Shown here in pieces: positions 9,635-18,391 of a DNA stretch of 39,489 nt. The stretch covers positions 1 to 39,489 of the forward strand of contig JBMOLK010000289.1 of assembly GCA_049325575.1 (NCBI GenBank), written 5' to 3'. The stretch's first letter is position 1, and each line of letters starts with the position of its first letter. The notes beneath the pieces are model-generated. The model worked only from the letters and a program-made list of their open reading frames with translations. It did no database searches and had not been told where the DNA came from. This DNA comes from JBMOLK01 sp049325575. GTDB lineage: Bacteria; Bacillota; Clostridia; Acetivibrionales; Acetivibrionaceae. The position numbers and the translations under genes were made by a program.

Positions 9635-10627
9635 ATGAAAAAGAGTGCATACATTTTTAACGATGGGGAGCTAAAAAGAAAGGACAGTACCGTATTATTC
9701 GAGAGTGAAGATTCAAAGAGGTATCTTCCTATTGAAGATATAAGTGATATTTATGTATTTGGCGAGGTAACAGTCAGCAAGAAGTTTTTGGAGCTTGCAA
9801 CACAGAAGGAAATACTGCTTCATTTTTATAATTATCATGAATACTACACCGGAACATACTACCCAAGAGAACATTATAATTCGGGCTATATGGTTTTAAA
9901 ACAAGCAGAGCATTATCTGGACGAAAAAAGGAGAATGGCAATTGCCAAAATGTTTGTATATGGAAGTGCAAAAAACATGCTGGCCGTATTAAAGTACTAC
10001 AACAATCGTGAAAAGGACTTAAATAGAGAGATAACTGCTATCGTTGATTTAACAGACAAAGCTGATTCCATGGAAGGAATTAATGAGTTAATGGCCATTG
10101 AGGGTAATATAAGAGAGCGCTATTATAATGCGTTTGATATAATAATTGATAATGAATATTTTGAATTTGGAAAAAGGACGAAGCAGCCGCCTAAGAACCG
10201 CTTGAACTCCTTAATCAGTTTTGGAAACAGTATACTTTACACTATCGTATTAAGTGAAATATATAAAACCCACCTTGATCCCAGAATAGGCTACCTGCAT
10301 GCAACAAATCACCGGAGGTTTACTCTTAATCTTGATGTTGCTGAGATTTTTAAGCCCATTATTGTAGATAGAACCATTTTTACACTAATTGGAAGAAAAA
10401 TGCTTGGAGAAAAGCATTTTGAAGAAAAATCAGGTGGTGTTGTGTTAAATGAGGAAGGTAGAAAGCAGTTTGTTTCCCAGCTAACTGAAAAGTTAAACAC
10501 AACTTTAATGTATAAGCCTCTAGGAAGAGAAGTATCATACAGACGTTTGATAAGGTTGGAGCTATACAAATTAGAAAAACATCTCATAGGGGAACAGGAA
10601 TATATTCCTTATATTGCTTCATGGTGA
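9635..10627 (+). CDS. cas1: Cas1 integrase (Cas1b)
   Basis: This 330-residue protein is the catalytic integrase of spacer acquisition. The metal-binding triad is visible as E156 (in AIEGNIRE), H222 (in GYLHATNHRRF) and D234/E237 (in LNLDVAEIFKP). The length and motifs match the Cas1b group of type I-B. The SD GAGGAGGATAAAGT precedes the ATG. It lies 14 bases after cas4 and 12 bases before cas2. With Cas2 and Cas4 it should insert new spacers at the leader of array 2, which begins right after cas2, and perhaps also at array 1. Confidence 0.96.
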   Translation: MKKSAYIFNDGELKRKDSTVLFESEDSKRYLPIEDISDIYVFGEVTVSKKFLELATQKEILLHFYNYHEYYTGTYYPREHYNSGYMVLKQAEHYLDEKRRMAIAKMFVYGSAKNMLAVLKYYNNREKDLNREITAIVDLTDKADSMEGINELMAIEGNIRERYYNAFDIIIDNEYFEFGKRTKQPPKNRLNSLISFGNSILYTIVLSEIYKTHLDPRIGYLHATNHRRFTLNLDVAEIFKPIIVDRTIFTLIGRKMLGEKHFEEKSGGVVLNEEGRKQFVSQLTEKLNTTLMYKPLGREVSYRRLIRLELYKLEKHLIGEQEYIPYIASW

Positions 10628-10639
10628 GGAGTTGTTTGT

Positions 10640-10903
10640 ATGTTCGTGATTATGGTATATGATGCAGGAGAAAAAAGGAATAGCAAGGTCTTAAAGATAG
10701 GCAGAAAATACCTGCATTGGGTTCAGAATTCTGTATTTGAAGGTGAAATAACCGATGCAAATTACCATAAGTTGAAGGAGGAAGTTAGAAAAAAAGTGGA
10801 TAATGCAGAGGATTCGGTTATCTTTTATACGTTTAGGATTACACGGTATACTGACAGGGAGATTATTGGAAAGGGTGTTGACCCTTATAATCTTATTCTG
10901 TAG
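10640..10903 (+). CDS. cas2: Cas2, structural partner of Cas1
   Basis: This 87-residue ferredoxin-fold protein has the conserved N-terminal strand ending in D8 (MFVIMVYDAG) and the usual length. Cas2 bridges two Cas1 dimers in the integration complex. It is the last gene of the cas operon. Its stop codon is directly followed by the leader of array 2. Confidence 0.95.
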   Translation: MFVIMVYDAGEKRNSKVLKIGRKYLHWVQNSVFEGEITDANYHKLKEEVRKKVDNAEDSVIFYTFRITRYTDREIIGKGVDPYNLIL

Positions 10904-11067
10904 TTTTTGTCGATGTTCAATAGTGCAAAAAGTATGATATATCGACAAAAGTGAATGTAGTTCGCAAATGTTGATCTATCAACGTTGTAAGACTTTTCTT
11001 TCTAAAACTTGATTTCTTGTTCCATAGTAGGTTAAAATAGAAATGGAGTTTTTTGCGGCCTTAACGG
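10904..11067 (+). promoter_or_regulatory. Leader of CRISPR array 2 with two inverted repeats and a promoter
   Basis: This 164-base stretch lies between the cas2 stop and the first repeat, at the array end where repeats are intact, so it is the leader. A perfect 10-base inverted repeat, TTTTGTCGAT (10905-10914) with ATCGACAAAA (10941-10950), flanks a 26-base centre. A second compact one, GTTGAT-CT-ATCAAC, lies at 10970-10983. A likely array promoter is TTGATT (11009-11014), an 18-base gap, then TAAAAT (11033-11038), starting transcription about 23 bases before the first repeat. The inverted repeats may be sites for integration or regulation; that part is inference. Confidence 0.75.
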
Positions 11068-14000
11068 GCATTTATAGTACCTATAAGGAATTGAAACACA
11101 GGCAAGTAATCAGTGATTACAGACTGTGCATTTGGCATTTATAGTACCTATAAGGAATTGAAACTGGCTTAAAAATCTTCCAAAACTTGTTCCGACGAAC
11201 GCATTTATAGTACCTATAAGGAATTGAAACTGGAAGGGGGTGGAATACATGGAAGAAAGCGGCTTTAGCATTTATAGTACCTATAAGGAATTGAAACACT
11301 ATTCACTCTCCTTTTCTAATTCTCTTTCTAATAGCATTTATAGTACCTATAAGGAATTGAAACTGATATTTTACGCAGCAGCGCCGCGAGGCATTTATTG
11401 CATTTATAGTACCTATAAGGAATTGAAACATCAAAGAAGATGTATGGAAAGCACTAAAAGGAAAGCATTTATAGTACCTATAAGGAATTGAAACACAAGA
11501 CGGTTGGAGTCATAATTAATGAAATTGAGAGCATTTATAGTACCTATAAGGAATTGAAACTGAAAAAGGGCGTTGGATCATACGCCATACCGGAATGCAT
11601 TTATAGTACCTATAAGGAATTGAAACTGTTGAAGGAGGTGAGTCTGATAGCAGGAAGACACGGCATTTATAGTACCTATAAGGAATTGAAACTTATGCAA
11701 AGGAGAGAAGAAGAATGGCAAGTTTTGTGCATTTATAGTACCTATAAGGAATTGAAACTTCGTTTTGACGAATTAACACACTTTACAGAATTTCGCATTT
11801 ATAGTACCTATAAGGAATTGAAACATTTCCAGTTATGCACTGCTTATAATATTCCTCTATCTGCATTTATAGTACCTATAAGGAATTGAAACAATAAGCT
11901 GTATAAACAGACTGGCCCAATATCAGGGTGCATTTATAGTACCTATAAGGAATTGAAACAAAAATAACTCCCACTTATTCATAATATGTAACCTCGCATT
12001 TATAGTACCTATAAGGAATTGAAACTACTTTTCACTAAGACGATATTGCCCAACTTTCCAAGCATTTATAGTACCTATAAGGAATTGAAACAGTGGTTCC
12101 GCAGATATATTATATGAATTTGTAGTAGCATTTATAGTACCTATAAGGAATTGAAACTATAATTATTCAAAACCATATCAGACAAATATTTTAAATGCAT
12201 TTATAGTACCTATAAGGAATTGAAACATCTTTCTTGCTCTCTTTTTAGCAAATTTATAATGGCATTTATAGTACCTATAAGGAATTGAAACCGATAGTGT
12301 TAAGCAGTTGGCGGACTTTATGTTTTGGCATTTATAGTACCTATAAGGAATTGAAACCCATATGCGAGGTGATATATATGGCAGTATACCAAGCATTTAT
12401 AGTACCTATAAGGAATTGAAACCCGTACCAGTTGAAACAATTTCACATTTTCCCCAACGGCATTTATAGTACCTATAAGGAATTGAAACCCTTTGAAACA
12501 TTCCACAATAAGCCTTTCCATTGTCCGCATTTATAGTACCTATAAGGAATTGAAACTTTTAATAAATCCTTGTAACTGTTGATATATCTATATGCATTTA
12601 TAGTACCTATAAGGAATTGAAACTATAAGTCAAAATGATGGAATCCATCAGGATATATAGCATTTATAGTACCTATAAGGAATTGAAACCTGCGACAAAT
12701 AGAACGCAAGCTGGACCGCTTTGCTGCATTTATAGTACCTATAAGGAATTGAAACACGCCTTAGCGTCTTACAATATATACTGGCAAGCTCGCATTTATA
12801 GTACCTATAAGGAATTGAAACCCTTATATTACATCTATTTGTTTACTGTTTTTGCATTGCATTTATAGTACCTATAAGGAATTGAAACATTTCAATATCC
12901 ATTGTGCAACCTATCGAGGTTAAAACGCATTTATAGTACCTATAAGGAATTGAAACCTGCTTCCATCCAATCAACAGGCTCTTGTACTTTTGGCATTTAT
13001 AGTACCTATAAGGAATTGAAACACGAACTCGATCATTTCAGGACCTAGTTTCGTATATGCATTTATAGTACCTATAAGGAATTGAAACTTCATTACCGGT
13101 ACCTCCACCAACAACTTCATCTGCGCATTTATAGTACCTATAAGGAATTGAAACATTTTTTCAAATGCATTTGCTACATTTGAAAAATTCGCATTTATAG
13201 TACCTATAAGGAATTGAAACTAAGCAAAATCAATATGGGCGGTCTTATGAGAGCTATGCATTTATAGTACCTATAAGGAATTGAAACTTTGTAACGATAC
13301 AGATAATTCAGTATCAGGTTTTGGCATTTATAGTACCTATAAGGAATTGAAACAAGAATGGATTACGTTTACTGATGCAGGAAGTCAAGGCATTTATAGT
13401 ACCTATAAGGAATTGAAACTAACTCACCATGATAGTGTAACAGGTCAAACAGTAGCATTTATAGTACCTATAAGGAATTGAAACAAGCTTGTTTTTCTGG
13501 ATTTGATGCTACTCTTATCCAGCATTTATAGTACCTATAAGGAATTGAAACAAAGAGGTCAAGGAAAGATTTCTATTCCTGACATCGGCATTTATAGTAC
13601 CTATAAGGAATTGAAACAGGATTGAGGTGAATATATATGCCAGCAGGAGCACCGCATTTATAGTACCTATAAGGAATTGAAACAATAATATAACTGATTG
13701 GTCAACAGCAATGAACGCTGCATTTATAGTACCTATAAGGAATTGAAACTAGCTCTTAAGCCTGATTTTGTTAGTACTATAAAACGCATTTATAGTACCT
13801 ATAAGGAATTGAAACTTAACAAGGATTTCGTTGTAACAGACTTTTGGAATTGCATTTATAGTACCTATAAGGAATTGAAACTTGAAAATGGAACAGAGGA
13901 AGGAATAGTTGATTTTGGCATTTATAGTACCTATAAGGAATTGAAACGCAAGCACAAGTTTTTCAGCTACTTCAGGGGATATTTGCATTTATAGTACCTA

Positions 14001-14545
14001 TAAGGAATTGAAACTTTGTTTCTGATCTTGGTATGTGTGACAGCGTAGGAGCATTTATAGTACCTATAAGGAATTGAAACCCACTTGTGTCTGATATAGT
14101 CCTTGTAGTTCCTCCGGCATTTATAGTACCTATAAGGAATTGAAACTTGCTCAACTGTTAACATTAATTGCTTCTACTAATGGCATTTATAGTACCTATA
14201 AGGAATTGAAACACTGTTGCAGCCCTGTTTTTATGTGCCAGTATTGCTGGCATTTATAGTACCTATAAGGAATTGAAACATTGGTCAAACGAAGGTAAGA
14301 CCGTTAAGGATGTGAAGCATTTATAGTACCTATAAGGAATTGAAACAGACTCGAATATATATTTCTAGTATCTTGTACTGTGGCATTTATAGTACCTATA
14401 AGGAATTGAAACCTAGTGAAATTGCTATTTGAATGTTGTAAGCCACTGGCGTTTATAGTACCTATAAGGAATTGAAACTTGTATAGATTAATTGTAGGCA
14501 TGTAGTACTCTTCTAGCTTTTATAGTACCTATAAGGAATTAAAGC
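11068..14545 (+). CRISPR. CRISPR array 2 (type I-B), 53 repeats with variant 5' end
   Basis: Fifty-three 30-base repeats start at 11068, 11135, 11201 and so on to 14516, with 52 spacers of 35-39 bases. The repeat begins GCATTTATAG and ends GGAATTGAAAC. It is identical to the array 1 repeat except at bases 2-3 (CA instead of TT), outside the TTATAG/CTATAA hairpin. Decay is at the right end. The repeat at 14449 has GCG at its start, and the last (14516-14545) has a changed start and a mutated handle (ATTAAAGC). The orientation is therefore rightward with the leader next to cas2. Several spacers look like phage gene starts (SD plus ATG). Confidence 0.98.
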
Positions 14546-14591
14546 ATAGAAGGAAGGCTGATGAAGCCTCATCACCTAAAATTGGCCAAAA

Positions 14592-14621
14592 AAAAATCAC
14601 CTGCATTCCAGGTGATTTTTT
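14592..14621. terminator. Bidirectional terminator between array 2 and glgB
   Basis: AAAAATCACCTG (14592-14603) and CAGGTGATTTTT (14609-14620) form a perfect 12-base-pair stem around a 5-base loop, with A/T runs on both sides. It can stop the array 2 transcript on the plus strand and the glgB transcript on the minus strand, 8 bases past the glgB stop. Confidence 0.85.
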
Positions 14622-14627
14622 ACATCT

Positions 14628-16835
14628 CTATTTAAGCTTCGGTCTTAAAACTATAGTTGCAAGAGGCGGAATTCTAAGCCTTAATGAGTATGGTTTGTTG
14701 TGAAGGCTTTCATGCTCTGCCTGAATCTCGCTAAAGTTTCCAACATTACTTCCTCCGTATTTTTCCCAGTCACTATTGAAAATTTCCTCATATGAAGTAT
14801 CAAAAGGTGCGCCTACACGGTAATCCTCATGAGGTACAGGTGTGAAGTTGCATATGAAAATCAGTGAATCACGCCAGTCCTTTCCCTTCCTCACAAAGGA
14901 TATTATACTGTGCTCTGTGTCGCAGCAGTCTATCCACTCAAATCCTTCAAAGCTGAAATCAACTTCATAAAGGGCTTTTTCTTCTCTGTAAAGATGATTG
15001 AGATCTCTCACATAGTCTTGCATTTTCTTGTGCATATCATAGTCGAGAAGGAACCAATCCAGGCTCTGCTTGTAGTTCCATTCAATAAACTGTGCAAACT
15101 CGCCTCCCATAAAAAGGAGCTTCTTTCCAGGGTGACCGTAGAGGTACCCATAGCTTGCCCTAAGGCCTGCGAATTTTTGCCAGTAGTCTCCAGGCATTTT
15201 TTCTATCATTGAACATTTTCCATGCACAACTTCATCATGGGAAAGTACCAGTATAAAGTTTTCAGAGAATGCATACATAAGGGAGAAGGTTATAAGGTTC
15301 TGATGAAATTTGCGGTATACAGAGTCCATACTCATATAACGCAGAAAATCATTCATCCAGCCCATGTTCCACTTGTATGTGAAGCCAAGGCCTCCCACAT
15401 ATGGGGGTTTGGATACAAGGGCCCATGAGGTTGACTCTTCCGCAACCATCATAACTCCGGGGAAATAGCTGTATACTGCAGAGTTTAGATGACGCATGAA
15501 CTCAATAGCTTCAACATTTTCATTCCCGCCCCATTTGTTAGGGACCCATTCCCCTTCTTTCTTACCATAATCCAAATAAAGCATGGATGCAACAGCATCA
15601 ACCCTTAATCCGTCAATATGGTATTTATCAAACCAGAAAATAGCATTAGCAATAAGAAAGTTCTTAACCTCAAGCCGTCCATAATTGAATATATGTGTGC
15701 CCCAGTCAGGATGTTCACCCTGCTTCATATCATAGTGTTCATAAAGAGCTGTGCCGTCAAACCTGGCCAAACCATGGCCGTCCTTGGGAAAATGCGCAGG
15801 TACCCAGTCTATTAATACACCTATACCGTTTTGATGACACTTGTCAACCAGGTACATAAAGTCTTTGGGCTCTCCATACCTGCTGGTTACTGCGTAATAT
15901 CCCGTAATCTGATATCCCCATGAGCCGTCAAAGGGATGTTCTGCTATAGGGAGGAGCTCAATATGGGTATATCCCATATACTTGACATACTCTACCAACC
16001 TGTCTGCCAACTCCCTATATGTAAGAAAGCCGTTTTCTTCATTTGAAACTCTTTGCCATGAACCAAGGTGCACCTCATATATAGATATGGGCTTTTCAAA
16101 GGAATTGCTGTGGTCTCTTTCATAAATCCAGTCTCTGTCATTCCATTCGTATCCTTCTATATCATACACTATTGAAGCTGTATTAGGCCTAAGCTCTGAA
16201 TAGAAACCATAGGGGTCAGCCTTTACATAAAGGTCATTATGCGGAGTCTTAATCTCATACTTGTATAATTCACCCTGCTTTAAACCCGGTATAAACAGTT
16301 CCCATATTCCTGAAGGGCCTCTGGACCTCATTACATGCCTGCGGCCATCCCATTGGTTGAAATTGCCCACAACGCTTACACGTCTTGCACATGGGGCCCA
16401 AACGGCAAAAAATGTACCTTCAACACCATCGATATTCATTATATGTGCACCGAATTTTTCATAAATCTTATGATTATTGCCTTCATTAAAAAGGTGCATG
16501 TCAAAATCAGATATTACAGGCCAGAAGCTGTAAGGGTCATATGTTGTAAAGGTGTTGCCCGAATAATCTGTTACTTCCAGACTGTATTTGAAAAAATCCT
16601 TTCTATCTCTTAGAGTTACCTCAAAAAAACCGCTGTCATCAACTTTATCCATCCGATACCTATTATTATTGGAAAGCTCAATTACGTTTATTTCCTTAGC
16701 ATTTGGTATGTATGCTCGTACTACTAAGGCATTTTCAGACTCTAAACCATGCATACCCAGGACATTGAAAGGGTCCGGATGGTCTGCATTAATTACTCTG
16801 ATAACTTCATCAATATTTGCCGTCGTGTTCATCAT
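14628..16835 (-). CDS. glgB: 1,4-alpha-glucan (glycogen) branching enzyme
   Basis: This 735-residue GH13 enzyme cuts alpha-1,4 glucan chains and rejoins them by alpha-1,6 links in glycogen synthesis. There are two N-terminal CBM48-like parts (about residues 15-110 and 130-230), then the catalytic barrel. Active-site motifs are DWVPAHFPKD (343-351), the nucleophile D413 in GLRVDAV, the acid E466 in MVAEES, and D534 in LSHDEVVHG. The length is normal for the bacterial family. The SD AGAGGTATGAG precedes two adjacent ATGs (16835 and 16832). It stands alone, with no other glg gene in the window. Its 3' end faces array 2 across a shared terminator. Confidence 0.97.
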   Translation of the reverse strand: MMNTTANIDEVIRVINADHPDPFNVLGMHGLESENALVVRAYIPNAKEINVIELSNNNRYRMDKVDDSGFFEVTLRDRKDFFKYSLEVTDYSGNTFTTYDPYSFWPVISDFDMHLFNEGNNHKIYEKFGAHIMNIDGVEGTFFAVWAPCARRVSVVGNFNQWDGRRHVMRSRGPSGIWELFIPGLKQGELYKYEIKTPHNDLYVKADPYGFYSELRPNTASIVYDIEGYEWNDRDWIYERDHSNSFEKPISIYEVHLGSWQRVSNEENGFLTYRELADRLVEYVKYMGYTHIELLPIAEHPFDGSWGYQITGYYAVTSRYGEPKDFMYLVDKCHQNGIGVLIDWVPAHFPKDGHGLARFDGTALYEHYDMKQGEHPDWGTHIFNYGRLEVKNFLIANAIFWFDKYHIDGLRVDAVASMLYLDYGKKEGEWVPNKWGGNENVEAIEFMRHLNSAVYSYFPGVMMVAEESTSWALVSKPPYVGGLGFTYKWNMGWMNDFLRYMSMDSVYRKFHQNLITFSLMYAFSENFILVLSHDEVVHGKCSMIEKMPGDYWQKFAGLRASYGYLYGHPGKKLLFMGGEFAQFIEWNYKQSLDWFLLDYDMHKKMQDYVRDLNHLYREEKALYEVDFSFEGFEWIDCCDTEHSIISFVRKGKDWRDSLIFICNFTPVPHEDYRVGAPFDTSYEEIFNSDWEKYGGSNVGNFSEIQAEHESLHNKPYSLRLRIPPLATIVLRPKLK

Positions 16836-17199
16836 ATCTCATACCTCTTTTTTTTTGTATTTTTTTTAGTATAAACATTATAATTTTTTCTTATTAATAT
16901 AGAATGCTCAAAATCGAATCCAAATAATAATAATTTTATTAAAAATACTTGATATTTGAGACAAGCAGTTCGTCTAACCAGGATAGATGAAGCTAATTGC
17001 TATAACCTAGAAATAAATCATAAATATTCTCATCAGCATACAAGTATAATATACCATACTTATAATAAATATTACAGCTTTAAATTTATCATATACGATA
17101 TTATATAAAATATTATATATGTGATAAAATAATACATGCTTATTATATCGAATTTTCTTAAAATTATTTAATATTTCTTTATATCTAAGGTGCATAAAA
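16836..17199. other. AT-rich divergent intergenic region between glgB and nagA
   Basis: These 364 bases must hold the promoters of glgB (left) and nagA (right). For glgB, a weak match on the minus strand is TTGGAT, 16 bases, TATATT. A long, imperfect, very AT-rich dyad (about 17087-17126, ends TATCATATA and TATATGTGATA) lies before nagA and could be an operator or merely low complexity. I see no RNA gene or protein-coding signal here. Confidence 0.4.
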
Positions 17200-18366
17200 A
17201 TGAGACTGATTAAAAACGGGATTGTATTTGAACATAAAAAGGGATTTGACAAAAAGGATATTTTGATCGAAAACGGAAGGATATCAAAAATACAAAAAGA
17301 GATTAACCTTAGCGGCTGTGAAGTTTTAGATGCTTGCGGATGTTATGTCGTACCGGGATTTATTGATATTCACACACACGGTGCAAAGGGCCTCGATGTT
17401 ATGACACCGAACTTTGAGACGCTGGAATCTCTATCTTTGTTCTATGCATCTAAGGGAGTAACCTCTTTTTTACCTACTACATTAACCGCATCCTTAGAAG
17501 AAATCAACAATGCTTTGGAAAATATTAAAAATGCTATAGAAAAAGGCACCAAAGGGTCTAAGATAATTGGAATCAATATGGAAGGACCCTTTATAAATTA
17601 CAGGAATAAAGGTGCCCAGCCGGGGGAACACATTATTACTCCAACTGTTGAGCTAATAGAGGGATTTATAAAAAGGTCGGGAAATAACATCAGATTAATG
17701 ACCATAGCACCTGAACTAAGCGGTGCAATGGAAGTTGTAGAATACTTTAAAGGTAAAGGTATAACCTTTGCTGCCGGACACTCAAGTCTTGACTACAGCA
17801 GCGCAATTAATGCCTTTAATGCGGGATTTAATCATATTACACATCTTTTTAATGCAATGACGGGTATACATCACAGAGAACCTGGCCTGGCTGGTGCTGC
17901 CCTGGATAGTGAAAATGTGACGGTGGAGATAATTGCAGATGGTATCCATGTTGATCCGGCAGTAGTACGAATGGCTATAAAATGTAAAACTCCGCATAAG
18001 GTGGTGCTAATAACTGACTCAACCGTAGGTGCAGGGATAGAGGAAGGAGTACTCTCTTTTGGAGGACAGAAAATAATAGTTAAAAACGGTTCTGCAGTAC
18101 TTGAAAACGGTGTGTTGGCAGGAAGTACCCTTACCATGGCAGACGGAGTAAAGAATATGGTAGAAAAGTTTAATGTAAGCTTGGAGGATGCTGTTATAAT
18201 GGCTTCTGAAAATCCGGCAAGGGTGATAAACGTAGAGAGCAGGAAGGGAAGCTTGTCTTATGGAAAAGATGCGGATATAGTGATACTGGATAGTGATATC
18301 AGGGTACTTGCTACAATAGTAGAAGGAAATATTGCACATAAAAAAAGCACCTACAAAATTCAGTAG
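17200..18366 (+). CDS. nagA: N-acetylglucosamine-6-phosphate deacetylase
   Basis: This 388-residue amidohydrolase removes acetyl from GlcNAc-6-phosphate to give glucosamine-6-phosphate in amino-sugar and cell-wall recycling. Metal and active-site residues are visible: H58 and H60 in GFIDIHTHG, E128 in NMEGPFIN, H194 in AAGHSS, H215 in THLFNAM, H250, and D273 in LITDST. The AAGGTG SD lies about 8 bases before the ATG. The usual partner nagB is not adjacent. The 3' end converges on the diguanylate cyclase gene and overlaps a hairpin. Confidence 0.96.
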   Translation: MRLIKNGIVFEHKKGFDKKDILIENGRISKIQKEINLSGCEVLDACGCYVVPGFIDIHTHGAKGLDVMTPNFETLESLSLFYASKGVTSFLPTTLTASLEEINNALENIKNAIEKGTKGSKIIGINMEGPFINYRNKGAQPGEHIITPTVELIEGFIKRSGNNIRLMTIAPELSGAMEVVEYFKGKGITFAAGHSSLDYSSAINAFNAGFNHITHLFNAMTGIHHREPGLAGAALDSENVTVEIIADGIHVDPAVVRMAIKCKTPHKVVLITDSTVGAGIEEGVLSFGGQKIIVKNGSAVLENGVLAGSTLTMADGVKNMVEKFNVSLEDAVIMASENPARVINVESRKGSLSYGKDADIVILDSDIRVLATIVEGNIAHKKSTYKIQ

Positions 18367-18374
18367 ATGCTTTT
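18343..18374. terminator. Terminator hairpin overlapping the end of nagA
   Basis: AAAAGCACCTAC (18343-18354) pairs with GTAGATGCTTTT (18363-18374) with one mismatch and an 8-base loop. A/T runs at both edges suit termination in both directions between the convergent genes nagA and the GGDEF gene. Confidence 0.65.
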
Positions 18375-18391
18375 GGTGTTTTGTTTGGTCT

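Noticed and set aside
10905..10950. TTTTGTCGAT/ATCGACAAAA hairpin as a cas operon terminator
   Set aside because: The loop is 26 bases and no T tract follows the right arm, so it is described as a leader element instead.
11117..14501. Open reading frames on both strands with repeated IYSTYKELK or FQFLIGTINA peptides
   Set aside because: Same artefact from array 2; not a repeat protein.
16335..16869. Plus-strand frames inside and beyond glgB
   Set aside because: They lie opposite a clear, full-length glgB with intact catalytic motifs and have no ribosome sites.
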